From Karstenula rhodostoma CBS 690.94 (lineage: Eukaryota > Ascomycota > Dothideomycetes > Pleosporales > Didymosphaeriaceae), in the NCBI GenBank assembly GCA_010093485.1, contig MU001512.1, positions 394,842 through 458,841 on the forward strand: DNA of 64,000 bases, in the 5' to 3' direction. The notes beneath the pieces are model-generated. The model saw nothing but the letters and a program-made list of their open reading frames with translations, was not told where the DNA came from and made no database searches. The stretch's first letter is position 1; each line of letters starts with the position of its first letter. This document shows positions 1-11,971 of the stretch, one piece after another. The position numbers and the translations under genes are program-made.

Positions 1-869
1 GCTTTGCGAACAAACATGGTACGGCGCTATTACACACGGAAGCATGGTAGGACTACAGTTGGGTTGAGCAGAGGCTTGTTTGTCTTGGGGTTCATTTTCT
101 TTGCATGGTGGCTATTGTTGTTGGGATACCTGAGTCACATACATTCTTCTCGAGGGGATTCGTACACTTCTAGGGATTTTGTGCGCTTTGCTTAAGTTTA
201 GTTTCGTGCTCTTGTTGAAGAGCGGACGACATCCTGTCCTTACTGCATTTTGGGCCTCTGTTAGCATTTACTCGGAATGTTTCCTTTGTGCTTTCTGCTT
301 CGCTTCGAAACGCACTCTTTGGGGCGTGGTGCTCAGAGGTTTTTAGATACTAATAAAATAGTCCGGCGGCGTGCTCAGAGCACGGCTTTGGAGCCGTATG
401 GTAGCCGCGCATATGATTAATGCCATCAACACGAAAGAACAGACTGGTCGTAGTGTGAGCTCGTCGACAGCGTGTACGTGAATCAAATGTACTGTAGTGA
501 GCATTGGCGTTCCACAGAAGACTCGTTGATGCGATGTGACGACGCCATGCAGCCATGTCACCGTCCCTGAAGCTAATGTGCAACGACTTGCCGATCCTTG
601 CTGGGCACTTTATTCTAGAAGCAGGAACAGGCGAGATGTCACGATGTTCTCGAAGCTGTGGCCGGTTCCGAATTGATTGGACGAAGGTGTCATCACGTGC
701 ACGAATCGTCGCGCCTTCCAAACTAGCTTAGCGCAGGTCGAGGGCAATTTTCGAGATGCCATTGGGAGCTCCATCCATCACCACACGCCATCACCACGCT
801 GTTTTTGCGCTCCCAGCCCCATTGCTTCTAATACCCTAGGCAATGCGGTAGTAGCCCTGCCATTGCAGC
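1..869. other. Left-edge region without a recognisable gene
   Basis: A short open frame at 4-195 on the plus strand encodes a hydrophobic stretch (about residues 24-44) and could be the tail of a gene that starts outside the window or plain UTR. Other open frames here overlap one another on both strands and have no recognisable motif. The last 150 bases before position 870 are pyrimidine-rich and probably contain the promoter and leader of the mitoribosomal gene that follows. Confidence 0.3.
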
Positions 870-2265
870 ATGCCTCCACGATTGCGCTCCCCCAATTTCC
901 CTTCCGTCTCCTCCTGTCCTTCAGTCCGCCCCCAGTCCATCGCACAGCCAGCCCGAACCGCACGCGACTTCTCGCAATCATCATGTCGGCAGGTAACACA
1001 ACGGCGGCGGAAATTCTACGCGTGGCTTAATGGTCCTGGCCGGGCACTGAAGCAGCCTCTGCCCGGATCCACCAACTACCTCGGGGCGTACGACAAGTTT
1101 GGCAACTTGGTTCGGGGCACACTTCCAGAGAAGACGCCTGACAAACCCAAACCCAAAGAAGGCGAAGCTGCAACCCAAGGGGGAGCAGAGGGGGAGGCCG
1201 CGGCGGCTGTAGAAGGTCAGGAGTCAGCGGACGAGCTCGAGGCCGCGGTTCGCGAGCACGAGAAAGCAGAGCGAGCGTCGAAGAAAGATAGTGACCAGAC
1301 GCTGCCACCAGAGACGCTGGAAGATCTGCGACCGTTCCCGCTCAACAAATTTTTCCGAAGTCAGCCTGTCCTCAGCGAGGAATTGCGGGAGGCGATATAT
1401 CAGTTTGTCGTCAAGGAGGGGAAGACGGTGCCGCTTGCAAGTATCACGTTTGGTGTGAGCAACGAGCGTGTCGGCGCCGTCGTTCGATTAAAGCAGATGG
1501 AGAAGCAGTGGATCGCTCAGGTATGTTTACTTCTCCTTTTTCAACCGCGTCTGCCACCATATGATGATTATACAACATTCGATTAGTCTTTAAGACACCT
1601 ACATGGTTACAAAAGTTTTACTAAACCTGAATTCGGCTATGACTCCATTTCACTCGAATAGTATGCTTGTTGGCATCGGCTGACGAACTTATAACTAGGG
1701 CAAAACCCTAGCAATGCCATATTCTAAAGCTGTGCTTGAGATGCTTCCCACCACGCCTTACGTCGACACATCACTCTCCAGAAACGCCGGCAAGCGTCCC
1801 GTCGTTCACGAACCAATCAACGACCTGATCGTCCATCCGGCAACCCGGCAACAGCTTTTCGTACCGGTTGCCGAATCTCGACACTTTACGCGTGAGGATG
1901 CTGGGAAAGCTTTCGACAACAACCTCCTTCCGGCTGACGAGCGTATTCCCCATCCCGAGTTGGTCAAGGTTGTGCGTGACGAGATCGCCGGATACTCCAA
2001 CGAAGAGCGCCGAAGTCTTGCAGAGCAACGCTACAGAAAGGCCGCGGAAGAGAAGACTGCAGCCGAGGAGGCGAAGAAATTCGAGGAGCTACAGACCAAG
2101 AGGGTTGTGCCACAGAGGAGATGGGACTTTGTGTTCCAGGACGTGAGCGTAGAAGATGCGGGCAGAGATGGAAGATCACACAATGGTGTTGGCTGGCGAT
2201 ACGGCTTGCCCCACCAGGACAGAAAGAAGGGACAAGTCAAGATCCCGACCTCGGTGGAGGCATAG
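870..2265 (+). CDS. MRPS35: Mitochondrial small-subunit ribosomal protein mS45 (Mrps35/Bot1 family)
   Basis: Two exons, 870-1520 and 1699-2265, give 405 residues; the 178-base intron begins GTATGT, has a CTGAC branch site near 1680 and ends CTAG, and both sides are phase 0. The first 40 residues are basic and hydroxylated without acid residues, as expected of a mitochondrial presequence. They are followed by the RRKFYAWLNGPGR and TNYLGAYDKFGNL blocks, an acidic/alanine linker, and a helical part ending in a lysine/glutamate coiled region. I recognise this as the fungal Bot1p / eukaryotic mitochondrial regulator family, a component of the mitoribosomal small subunit needed for mitochondrial translation. 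It converges with the SND2 gene. Confidence 0.82.
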
Positions 2266-2539
2266 AGAAGCTGTTGTACGATATATTGTATCACTGTGTA
2301 AGTGGATTTGTAGCATAGCAGCGGGTACTTTTGGCGCGGGTAAACGCTCAGACGCTCAGATAGGAGCTTGTATCTATACCCATTCTTTGTGCATCTTCTT
2401 CTATCGCAGAGGGCAGCTTGATGGTGTGACTGGGCGTCCTCGTCACCTTTGTGAACAGCATACAGATGCGCAAGATGAAAGTGAAAGCAAAGATTGATCT
2501 GCGACCCCTCATCCATGTTTCCAGGGACTTTCCCATCCA

Positions 2540-3116
2540 TCAGCGGTATTGCACCTTCTGACCGCCCCTCTTCTCCAGCTTGGCCTGCCTCTTGCTCGTT
2601 GCCGCTCCGGGCTGCGACACGCCTGCGGCATCCTGGTACCCGCCCCTCATGCCCGAGTACGTCGACCACGCCAGCCAGAGACTGTAGACGGGGATGATGC
2701 CCCAGAAAATCCAGGCCCAGTCGCCGAGAAAGGTGACGAGCACGAGCACGCCATATGTCCAGTAGGTGACATCCCACAGGTACTCGGTCAGACCCTTGGC
2801 CTCGAGGTCCTCACCGGAACGCTTGATGGAGCCGTCGGCGGCATTGACGGGCCGCGACTGTTTCTCGAAGAGGAAGTTGATGAAGAGCTGCGGGGATGCG
2901 AGGGCGAGATAGAGGAGGAGCGACTTGCGGGTGAAGCTGGAGCGGAAGAGGAGGGCGCGGAAGAGCCAGAAGACGAGGTGGACGGCAAGGGTCAAGGCAA
3001 GGGTGGTGTTGAGGCGGCGCGTGTTGGCTGCGGCCAGCGTCTTGACTGCTTTCTGGTGCGGGTCAGTATACGTATATATGCACACATCACTCGGCGGGGT
3101 CCCTCACTTGCGCCAT
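2540..3116 (-). CDS. SND2: SND2/TMEM208-family ER-targeting membrane protein
   Basis: The start codon lies at 3114-3116 and a tiny first exon of three codons (3108-3116, MAQ) is followed by a 55-base intron (3053-3107, GTGAGG donor, TACTGAC branch site). Exon 2 runs 3052-2540, giving 173 residues that begin MAQKAVKTLAAANTRRLNTT, the conserved start of TMEM208/SND2 proteins. Hydrophobic segments lie at about residues 25-45, 50-70, 105-125 and 127-145, with a basic C-terminus. Family knowledge: SND2 works with SND1 and SND3 in SRP-independent targeting of membrane proteins to the ER. It is divergent from CDC27, sharing an intergenic space of about 500 bases. Confidence 0.85.
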
Positions 3117-3613
3117 GGTGAATTGTAGATGACGATCGGGTGCGCGCAGAAGTGCAAACGGCGGGTCTTACGGTGGTTGGCTCCGCAGTGCCGGCGGCAG
3201 GCAAGCGAATGGCGGGTGGTCCCTGCCACCTCGAACTCACAACAACAGGCACAGGCACAGGCACGCTCGAGCTCTTCCCTCCACCACAACCACACACCAC
3301 CTCTCCTCGCGCCTTTTCCGCCGAACCCTACTAACGCACGCAAGCGCAGAGAACCCCCCGCGGGACCATGTGCTGAGTCGCCTTCACCAGTGCCCTGCGC
3401 CCACGAGTTGCCAATTGACTTTGTCGACCTCGCGGAAAGCGTTCACCTAGCAACGCTACCTACCGCACGCAACAACAAGCTTCACCGACCCGAATACCGT
3501 CCTTCCCCTGCCCGTATAACATGAAGACGCCGCCCCCGTAGTCTGTTTACATAGAACCACGACTGTTTGCCAACGCGACACGACGCGCCGACACCCGCGA
3601 CGTGAACCGAGCC
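3117..3613. promoter_or_regulatory. Divergent promoter region between SND2 and CDC27
   Basis: The 497 bases between the two start codons must contain the promoters of both genes. A short CA/CAGG repeat (ACAGGC units near 3244-3264) and pyrimidine-rich stretches are visible. No convincing TATA box or named factor site was found, so this call rests on gene orientation only. Confidence 0.45.
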
Positions 3614-6183
3614 ATGTCACCGCCCACGGGCGTGAATGCCCAGCTGCGGCATCTCGTCCACTACCACCTCGACAATGGCCTTTTCGAGAATGCGCTGTTC
3701 TTCGCCAGCCGCCTCCACGCGCAGGAGCCACGCAACGGCGACGCCGCACATCTGTTGGCTCTCTGCAGTCTCCGTCTGGGTCGATACAAGGCCGCATTCG
3801 ACTATGCCAAACCGAAGGGACACCAGCCGCAACACCTGGGCTGCGCCTACGTTTTCGCGCAGGCATGCTTGGGACTAGAACGCTATGACGCCGGAGTCCA
3901 AGCTCTGGAGAAGTCGCGCGGGCTATGGGCAGGCCGAAATCACTGGAGTAAGCACACGGCGGTAAGGCTGAGGCGGGTTAATATTGACATGTCGCAGACA
4001 AGCACTCGGACACCTCACGACGGCACGTACCGGACGCGGCTGCCTGTTACTGCCTGCTGGGAAAACTGCACGGCGCGCACGGCGACACAAAAAAGGCTAT
4101 AGAATACTACGTCGAGTCGCTGAAGCTGAACCCCTTCATGTGGGACGCCTTCACCGAGCTCTGCGACATTGGCGCTGTTGTGCGTCCACAAAACATCTTC
4201 AAAATTACTCCGGAAATGCTGGCGTCGATATCCCACTCCGCTACGAACGGACACGGGCCTACTTCGTTGGCAACCCATGATAGCTTTGACGCAAAGAACC
4301 CGTTCGTATCCACTCCGGATGTTGACCCTTTCAACACCTCGGTCCGACCACATGGCGACGCCAATGGGCTCAACTTGGGAGGCCCAAATCTGTTTTCCAA
4401 GCTCAATGGAAGCATGCCGCCAGCTGTTTCATCCTTCCATGATCTAGAAACGCCAACGTCCACCGGTCAGAATGTTCGGGACGAGGATGTCATGATGGGG
4501 GAACCTGGCGGGCCTGTTATGGAGGACATGATGCAAGAGCGTCATGTACCGGACGTACCGCGCGCACCAACCCGGAAAACCAGGATGCAGAATCTTAACG
4601 CCCCCGACGACCCGCCCAGGATGCGGCCGATCACCACGAGGAGTCGATTAAAGCCGGCTTCTGAAACGAACGACAGAACAGAGATACCCCAACCCCAGTG
4701 GCACAATGGCCACAAGCGGACCGTGTCCGGACACTCCATGCACCACCCTGCACCCACCAACACACAACCAGCAGATCTGTCAGCAGCACCTCCCCGGCGG
4801 AGTACAAGGTTGCAAACCGTGCAGAGTGGCGCACACAACATGATCAGCGGGATCCGCTCCATGAGCAGCAGAAATGCGACTGCAGCGAGCAGAGACCCGG
4901 ACCTGAAGGAGCGTAGGGAACTTCGAAAGGTCAGAGCAACCGGGACCAAAGGCAAAACGAGTTCCGTCGGAAACGTCGGCAGAGTTGTTAGTGGCAACCG
5001 GAAAATGATGGCAGATGCTGCAGAGGTTACAAAGCAAGATTCAAGGCCGCCCAGCGTGGCTGCGACAGCGCCACCACCAAAGATGGCCCTTCCGTCCGAT
5101 GCGTCGCGGGAGCAAGAAGCTCTCAACTGGCTTCTGGATCTCCTCCTGAGGATAGGATCGGGCTACAGATACCTGAGCCGCTTCGAATGCGTCAAAGCTG
5201 TGGAAGCTTTCCAATCCGTGTCGACGCACCAGCGTGAGACTCCGTGGGTACTTGCGCAGATTGGCAAGGCGTACTACGAGCGGTCAATGTGGGCGGAATC
5301 CGAGAAGGTATTCTTGCGGATACGGGAACGGTGCCCTTCTTACATCGAAGACATGGATGTATTCTCCACAGTACTGTGGCAGCAGAACAAGGAGACGGAT
5401 CTGGCTTACCTCGCCCACACTCTGAACGATCAAGACCGGTTGTCTCCACAAACTTGGGTCGCTCTGGGGAATGCATTCTCACTACAACGTGAGCACGACC
5501 AGGCAATCAAGTGCTTCACTCGAGCTACGCAGCTTGATCCGAAGTTCGCGTACGCATTCACACTGCAGGGACACGAGCACATATCCAACGAGGAATTCGA
5601 CAAAGCTAGCTACGCGTACAGGTGTGCAATCAGCGCGAACAACCGCCACTACAACGGCTGGTATGGACTGGGGAAGGTGTACGAGATGCAGCACAAGTTC
5701 GACGTGGCCGAGAGGCATTACAGGGCCGCCTTCTCCATCAATCCGAACAACGACCTGCTTGCGATGAAGATCGGCTCGGTAGGTTTTCCCCTCTAACGTG
5801 CACCGCAGCCAAGCTAACAACCCAAGGTCCTCGATCGGATGAAGAAAACAGAAGCAGCCCTCATGCAGTACGAAATCGCCATCCGGCTCAACCCGCACGC
5901 CCTGCAGGCACGCGTCAAGAAAGCGCACATTCTCCTCAAGCTCGGGTCCGCAGAGGAGGCGCTGCACGAGTATCTCGTTGTCAAGGACGCGCAGCCCGGC
6001 GACGCGAACATCCACCTGCACATAGGGCAGGCGTACAAAAGGCTCCGAAACAGGAGCGAGGCGATCAAATACTTTACGATTTGCATGAATCTGGACCCCG
6101 TGGCGCAGCGGTATGTCAAGGAGGAGATGGAGAGCTGGGACGAGGAAGTGGGCGGGTGGAGTAGTGATGACGATGGGGTGTGA
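3614..6183 (+). CDS. CDC27: Anaphase-promoting complex subunit CDC27/APC3 (BimA/Nuc2 homologue)
   Basis: Three exons, 3614-3947, 3998-5778 and 5827-6183, give 823 residues; the introns are 50 and 48 bases and frames join exactly (phases 1 and 0). The N-terminal block (about residues 1-165) has the APC3 pattern: a TPR pair, then a conserved NKHSDTSRRHVPDAAACY stretch just after the first junction. A disordered basic/serine-rich middle follows (about 200-490), then a C-terminal run of consecutive TPR repeats (about 500-800). The protein ends in an acidic/tryptophan tail. Family knowledge: CDC27 is a scaffold of the APC/C ubiquitin ligase that binds activators through its C-terminal TPR superhelix and drives the metaphase-anaphase transition. 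The first ATG of the frame at 3614 is chosen; an upstream GTG in frame is not a plausible start. Confidence 0.93.
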
Positions 6184-6494
6184 GGACGTGGCTCTATTAC
6201 GGCCGACACCGACACTGAGCGGGGTCTTTTGAACTTGTTCCAGGACTCGTCGGGATTGTCTCTAACGGCGCATACATAACCCTTTTGCTTCTGCGCGGTT
6301 GACTGATGTGCGCGTTGACCGACCCTATTATACCCTTGTTCTCTCTTCGGCTTTCTGGAGACGCATTTTCGGGCACGGCGTGGGAGTGGGAGCATTGCTT
6401 GCTTGCTTGCATTTTGGACTGGCGTTTTCTTTCTTTGAATAGGGTGCATGCATGCATAAGGAGGGTTTTTTTTTTCTTTTCTGTCGCGGGCTGG

Positions 6495-6520
6495 ACTGGA
6501 TTGGATTGGATTGGATTGCA
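6495..6520 (+). repeat. GGATT pentanucleotide repeat
   Basis: About four to five uninterrupted copies of a GGATT unit follow a poly-T tract (about 6467-6480). This is a microsatellite in the 3' flank of CDC27. Confidence 0.8.
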
Positions 6521-6696
6521 TCATTCTTGCTGTTCATGGGCGGGGTGATGATGATGTTTTATGATTTTTGCGCGGGTGGTGGATGGATGGATGGATTGAG
6601 AGGTGGTGGAGGGAGGGGACGGGGACGGGAAAAGGGGAAAAGGGGAAAGGGGTAATGCGAGTATTGCTGGTTGAACGTGTGTTTTGTGTGTAATGG

Positions 6697-6719
6697 GTGA
6701 TGTGATGTGATGTGATGTG
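6697..6719 (+). repeat. TGATG pentanucleotide repeat
   Basis: Four tandem TGATG units in the gene-free G-rich stretch. Confidence 0.75.
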
Positions 6720-6900
6720 TGAAGAAAAAATAAAGTAAATTAGCACTACAGCGGTGTTGTGGATGAGTTTACGAAATGGGAAAGTTAGACTGGACAGTAT
6801 AAGTGATATGGGGATGCTTGGCCTTTCTGCATTGTATGTGAGGTATTTGTTGGGCATGGGGTGGTGCTGTCGGTGCGCAGGGGGGTTGGGAGGGCAAGGG

Positions 6901-6940
6901 ATGGGATGGGATGGGATGGGATGGGATGGGATGGGATGGG
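6901..6940 (+). repeat. ATGGG pentanucleotide repeat
   Basis: Eight perfect tandem ATGGG units (40 bases), flanked by further imperfect GGG-rich copies. The G-triplets are spaced closely enough that G-quadruplex formation is possible. Confidence 0.9.
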
Positions 6941-8337
6941 AAGGGGGTTGCCTATCGTGATAACCTACCCGCAAGCAAGCATCTAGGCACTGATTTAGTA
7001 TACTTCCTTGGATCAAAAGATGTGGTGTTGGAATCGCTATAGTAGCTTGCCTTTTGCGCGTTGATCCTCTGTGGGGGTGGGTTGCTGGTGTACTAGGGAG
7101 GGGGGAGGAAGAGTGGTTGGGAAGGAAGGATGGGATGATGTAGGGCTGGGGAGTGTGATGGGATGTTTTAATTTGGTTTGTGGGTGGGATGTTGGGAGGA
7201 GGGAGGGATGGGGTGATGTAGGGCTGGGATGGGACGGGATGATATAGGGCTGGGGGATGCGGTGGGAAGATGGATGAATTGGGTATCTAAGTGGAACGTT
7301 GGAAGGGGGCTTTTGGGGGGGAGGGGTGGAGTGGTGGTGCGGGAAGCTGGGTTGTTGTCTCGGGTGTTTGGTGGAGGTGTGCTGGTATGGGGTATGGAGC
7401 GTGGTGTGGGGAGTGAGAGAGCTCTTGCTGGGGATGGGTAGTAGGGTGATGGTTTTGGAGGATTACTTGGGTACGGAGCTAGTACGACACGGATTTGACA
7501 TGTTGGGTTTGGATAAGGGGAATAATTGGAGTTGGAAAGTGTGTTTAGTGGATGGTAGGTTCCGGTAGTGTGATGTTGTGGTATAGAGAGGCGTTCGCGA
7601 AGATGAAGAGGGTTACAGAGTATTGGGCGTAAATCGTTCGGGGCTCGTTGCACCATAGTCCGTGCTATCCGGACGAAGTTCTCCCAATTAGGTATGTTTG
7701 GGTGGTATGAGTAGCTATCTATTGTTGTAGGCGCTTCTTTGGGGTCGACTCCGCAGTGTTCGTGGTGGACAATGATGTGTTTTCGTACTGCTGATACCAC
7801 GTGGAGAACGCTCTCGTGGGGAGAATTGGGATGGAATGTTGATGATGTCGTTGAGTGGGTGAATGCCAGTGGGAACCTTTTGAAGATGGTTCGTCCTCTA
7901 CATCAGAAAGTATATGAGAAATGGGAGCCCGCACTCTATAGTGTCGATGTGTAGTTGGTCTCTCGAGGTACGCTGATTTGGCACGTACATCAACTTGAGG
8001 TGATGGGGTGATGAGGCTGGCAGGAAATTACATCGCAATCCCAGATATTCCATAACGGGTGCTTCGTTGACGTGTTGGGGAGTCCTGGCGCCAGAGTAAA
8101 GTGAGATCATACGTCGAGTTGGCGGGAGGCCGTCAATACGAGGCTGACGAAACCTGCACACCCACCTAAGCGAGGCGATCGAAGAGGCTTTTACAGCCTC
8201 GCGCCGCCAGCCTATAACACCATATAAGACATTCAGCCTGCCCCAGGCAGAAAGCTCAGCGGAATTTAACCCACTGCAGCTCTTTATCTTTGCATCGCCG
8301 AGTCTCGAGACCCTGCCAGACGTCACATTGTCGCATC

Positions 8338-8814
8338 ATGGCATCACACAGTTCTCCGCCGTCAGGTGTACCGCCGAAGCGCAGCCATAGTGGGGCGACG
8401 GGTTCCTCGAACATGTTTACGCCCCCACCACGAGCACAAAGCTTCGCGTTTAAGAACCCTTTTTCCAGGGACAAGAACAAGAAGAGGCTGAAGCCAGCGA
8501 GTATATCGAGCTATAGATTGGAAACGGAAGAGAAGAGGGACGAGTTAGAGGAGTGGCTTGTGCGACGATTTGGCGTGAGCAAGGCGGAGCTGGAGCTTGT
8601 GCTTGTGAGTAACCTCTTTCGAGGCGGGGCAACAAAGGCTGAATCGGACAGAAGCGCGATTTCTATAGGTTCATGATCTCTGAGCTAGATAACGTAACTA
8701 GGGTAAGTGCATTGCTGAGGTCGTTTTGCTCTGGCGTTGACGAGGGAATAGGAAGACGAAAGGACGGTCGAGTCAATGCGTCTAAAGGAGGACGAGGATG
8801 ACGGTGGCGCATAA
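8338..8814 (+). CDS. Small uncharacterised charged protein
   Basis: Three exons, 8338-8604, 8652-8702 and 8752-8814, give 126 residues. The introns are 47 and 49 bases with GTGAGT and GTAAGT donors, and all joins are phase 0. The first 40 residues are proline/serine-rich and disordered, with an RAQSFAFKNPFSR motif. Residues about 55-126 are strongly charged and probably helical, ending in an acidic DEDDGG tail. No domain was recognised. It lies directly upstream of, and in the same direction as, the CorA-like gene. Splice sites and continuous charge pattern support a real gene, but its function is unknown. Confidence 0.6.
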
Positions 8815-9185
8815 AGCGGGGTGCAGGTACTGCGTCACGAGTATCGCTAGCCAAAGAAATTGCTCTATAGTGTTCCAGACTGGAATTATGCTGCTGCCTA
8901 AAAAATTTGGTCACTCAACGCCACAGCCTCCGTGGATGTTGCCCTCCTGCGCCCATGTGTTGGAGTTCGCCTGCATGGGGCTTTGAGGTGTGGCTCAGCC
9001 GCACCGCAGCTCGAATTCCGTGTCATGCATCCTGTCACCGGACACCGCCTGAAGGCTTAGATTGTAGCCTCGGCGGCGACCACTGCATTTTTAGCGCCAG
9101 CGAGGTGGTGACAAGGACGAAAACGTCTTAAGCTACGTGGTATGCTCATCCACGGAGGACCTCAGTATCTGCGTCTCACATCAAT

Positions 9186-11086
9186 ATGGCCCAACATGCG
9201 CTGTCGGCTCCATTCGTCCAATCATACGAGCAGTGTTATACTTACCCACAGAACTTGATCTACAAAACTTCATACAAAGGGGTTTTGAAAGCTTACGATA
9301 CGAGCTTGGAGACGGCAGAGCCGCCTTTTCTTACGCATGACGAGAAAGAAGCCAAGGTGTACTTTCGTGATTGGGATGAGAAGAAGCAACGTATGTTATC
9401 CTTCCCTTGAAAAGCGCAGTTTGACGCTGATAAAGTCGAGAAGGTTTCTTGGACCACGAGGCTGTTAACGAAGATACGCTCCGCTATAACTTGGGTGAAC
9501 AATCGCACACTAATCCTTCGACTGGAGTAATTTCGTGGAAGCTGCTTCCTCTGAAAGACCCCAAATGTCGTTTTATGTGAGTTTGAGCTTCACGGTTCCG
9601 CGTCCACATCCCGGCTAACGCAATGAGATTTCTGTACGGCGAGAGCTCCACAAAGCCACTGAAGATAACGCCGAGGATGCTGAAACGGCTATTCTCATAC
9701 CATCAGGTTATGCCAGCTATGATTGACTTCTTGAGTGTGTTTGCACAACCTCCGCAGAATCGCGAACTGGGGTTTAGCGGGTTCTTTGAGCAGGTCACAT
9801 TGTCGCAAAGAAACACTGGAGCGAATTCGACTGGCCCCATTCATCAAGTGGCAGCGAATAGTAAACAGCAAGTGACAGCACGACCGGGTGCTCGTATTGG
9901 ACCTGTCGTGAGTGCGTTGGGCCGTAGTGGGCGGCATTACCAAATGTGTTACAACCTGAAAAGGGTAGCGCGGACCAAAGGAGACGCAAAGAGCTCGATC
10001 GATGACCAGAACTGGTCGATACAGCAAAACGAGTTCCATCATCAGTTCGACGTCTCTGAGGGCACCTCGTTGTGGATCAGTGCCAAAGGCAGACTCAAAG
10101 ACTATCGTCAAGAAGTCCTGGACTTGACCGGAGGTAATAACGGTGATAAGCCAGAGGATCTTTCTTTTGATAGTCGCGAGAGGAGTTTCGCATCCAGCCT
10201 TACAGTGCATCTCATGAATTGCCATTGGGCTTCCCAGGACTGGCGAGGTTACGTCAAGTATCTCGAGGATGCTATTGAGCAGAAGGTCAGCTTTTTCCAT
10301 CCCCTTTTCGCTATTCCCATACTGACGAGTTTCGAGACACGGCATATCTTGGTTGGGGAGTGGATCAGCGATGAATTCAACTCCGAGAGCCTTCAAGACG
10401 TCCAGTATTTCGAAGAGAAATCCATCAACGCTGCCATGGTACTTGACGCAAACATCGAGGTCATGACTTCGCTGCGAAGCTTCTACAATAACCTCCTGGA
10501 AAACTATGAGTTCGAAATGAAGAATCAATGCGTGGATCCTGTCCACGCGTTCGTACAGCAAATAACCGACATGATGCATACGTTCATCGGATACAAACGG
10601 CGAATGAAGATGTTGACAGACATGACAGAGAATAGGAAGAACTTGGTACGTATAGCACATGATAAAAGCGCCGGTGCGAGTGCTGATTCTTTCAAGTTGC
10701 TCCAAAAGCTGCAAAGCCACGCGACGAAAAAGATGGAAGACCTGACGACCATGTCGTACCGGGAGACGATTGTGATGAAGGTCATCACAGCTGGAACATT
10801 CGTATATTTACCAGCCACATTTGTTTCCGTAAGTTTTGCGCAGCAGGATTACAGGACACTGCTGATAGAAGCCCTAAAGACATTCTTCAGCACTGATATC
10901 GTGAAGTACCAGAACTCACCAGACGGGAAGGCCATGTACTCTGGCTTGGCACTCGAGAGGTGGTTGGAAGTAACTGTACCGTTGACAGTGATCACGGTCA
11001 TAACAGGGCTCATTGCTTTTATAGTCGCTGATAGGAGACGCAAACGGCGCTTGCCCTCGTCGTATGACGAGAAAAGGGGCGCTTGA
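9186..11086 (+). CDS. CorA-like membrane protein (fungal CorA-related family)
   Basis: Exons 9186-9390, 9441-9576 and 9628-11086 give 599 residues; introns of 50 and 51 bases join in phases 1 and 2. A soluble N-terminal region carries the CRFIFLYGESS and LFSYHQVMPAMIDFL blocks seen in fungal CorA-like proteins. Long helices follow, including a basic RRMKMLTDMTENRKNL stretch. Two transmembrane segments close the protein: the first around TAGTFVYLPATFVSVSFA (about 500-518) and the second around LTVITVITGLIAFIVA (about 570-588), with a basic RRRKRR tail. The CorA Mg2+ channel signature GMN after the first membrane helix is not present, so ion transport is uncertain. Family knowledge: such proteins are numerous and variable in filamentous fungi and mostly uncharacterised. 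Confidence 0.75.
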
Positions 11087-11971
11087 CAGGAGGGCGGATG
11101 CAAATCATAAAGGCCGCGCATGGTACCCCCATTGAGAATGACCCACAGGCAGGGATCTCGTGTGTGGTTCATCGCGAATTGTGTGGGAGAAAAGGAGGAA
11201 GCACGATGGGAACGCGGACAGACGTGCTAAGGACGTGTGGGATGGCGATGGGCGCATTTTTGTTGTTCTTTTGAAGATAGAGCGAGCTGTGGTATTCAGT
11301 ATAACTACAAACATGGCCCGAGACTGCTATCTCGTGGTGACTATAAAGTACAGATGTCATGGAGTAGTGCGGCTGCTACGCGAATGCGGAGGAGGAGCCA
11401 CGGAACGCGTCCCTGCGTCGAGTCAGGGGACGACCCACCAAACCACTCGGAACGGCTCCGCCCGCTCGTTGCCGCTGGGCGCACGCTGCTGTGGCAGTCT
11501 TGTTTCATGACATCAACGTGTAGCATCGTACATGACAGTTGCCTGGGAAAGCGCAGCCACAATTCTATCGCTCCATGTCCCAACAGTTCCTCGGATCTGT
11601 TGCTCATCCATCACTTCGCCACAATGAGGCGCTCACAGAAACCCCGAACAGGCATGGGGGCGCTTCGGAAGAGGAGCTCAGCTGCCGAATGCCACATGAA
11701 CGGGTGCCTGTACCTCAGCCTAGCGAAGGAAGTTCTGTGGGAGTCAGACTGCTGTGTAAAAATCTTTTCCTTGCTCCTTAATGTTCGGCTGAACTGCTCT
11801 CACAATCATTCGCATTCTCGTCCGAATCGCACCGCAATACGACTCAAGTCCAGCGCTTTCCACCTACCCTACCCACTCGTCGCACTTCCGCCTCCTCGCA
11901 GCAGACCTCGCAGCAGACCTCGTCGCACCTGCTGTCGATGATCCTCCACCTGCGCTCGATGCGTCGCTACG
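11087..11971. other. Intergenic region, no gene recognised
   Basis: About 880 bases between the CorA-like and kinase-vWA genes. A plus-strand open frame at 11237-11941 has no recognisable motif and an unusual composition. The last 150 bases are pyrimidine-rich, as in fungal promoters and leaders. Confidence 0.5.

Larger units (their letters stand above)
6184..8337. other. Gene-free G-rich region with simple repeats
   Basis: About 2.1 kb without a convincing gene. From roughly 6500 to 7600 the plus strand is strongly biased to G over C and full of TGGGA, GGATG and TTGGA units, so long open frames on both strands (such as a proline-rich minus-strand frame at 7168-7800) are low-complexity artefacts. 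The part from 7600 to 8337 has normal composition and probably contains the promoter of the small gene at 8338. Confidence 0.6.

Noticed and set aside
6901..6940. Telomere-like G-rich repeat
   Set aside because: The unit is ATGGG, not the fungal TTAGGG telomere repeat, and it lies inside ordinary genes rather than at a sequence end.
7168..7800. 210-codon proline/threonine-rich frame on the minus strand
   Set aside because: It lies wholly in the G-rich simple-sequence block, has low complexity and overlaps equally open frames on the other strand.
11237..11941. 234-codon plus-strand frame upstream of the kinase-vWA gene
   Set aside because: No recognisable domain, cysteine/serine-rich composition typical of non-coding DNA and overlap with the pyrimidine-rich promoter region.
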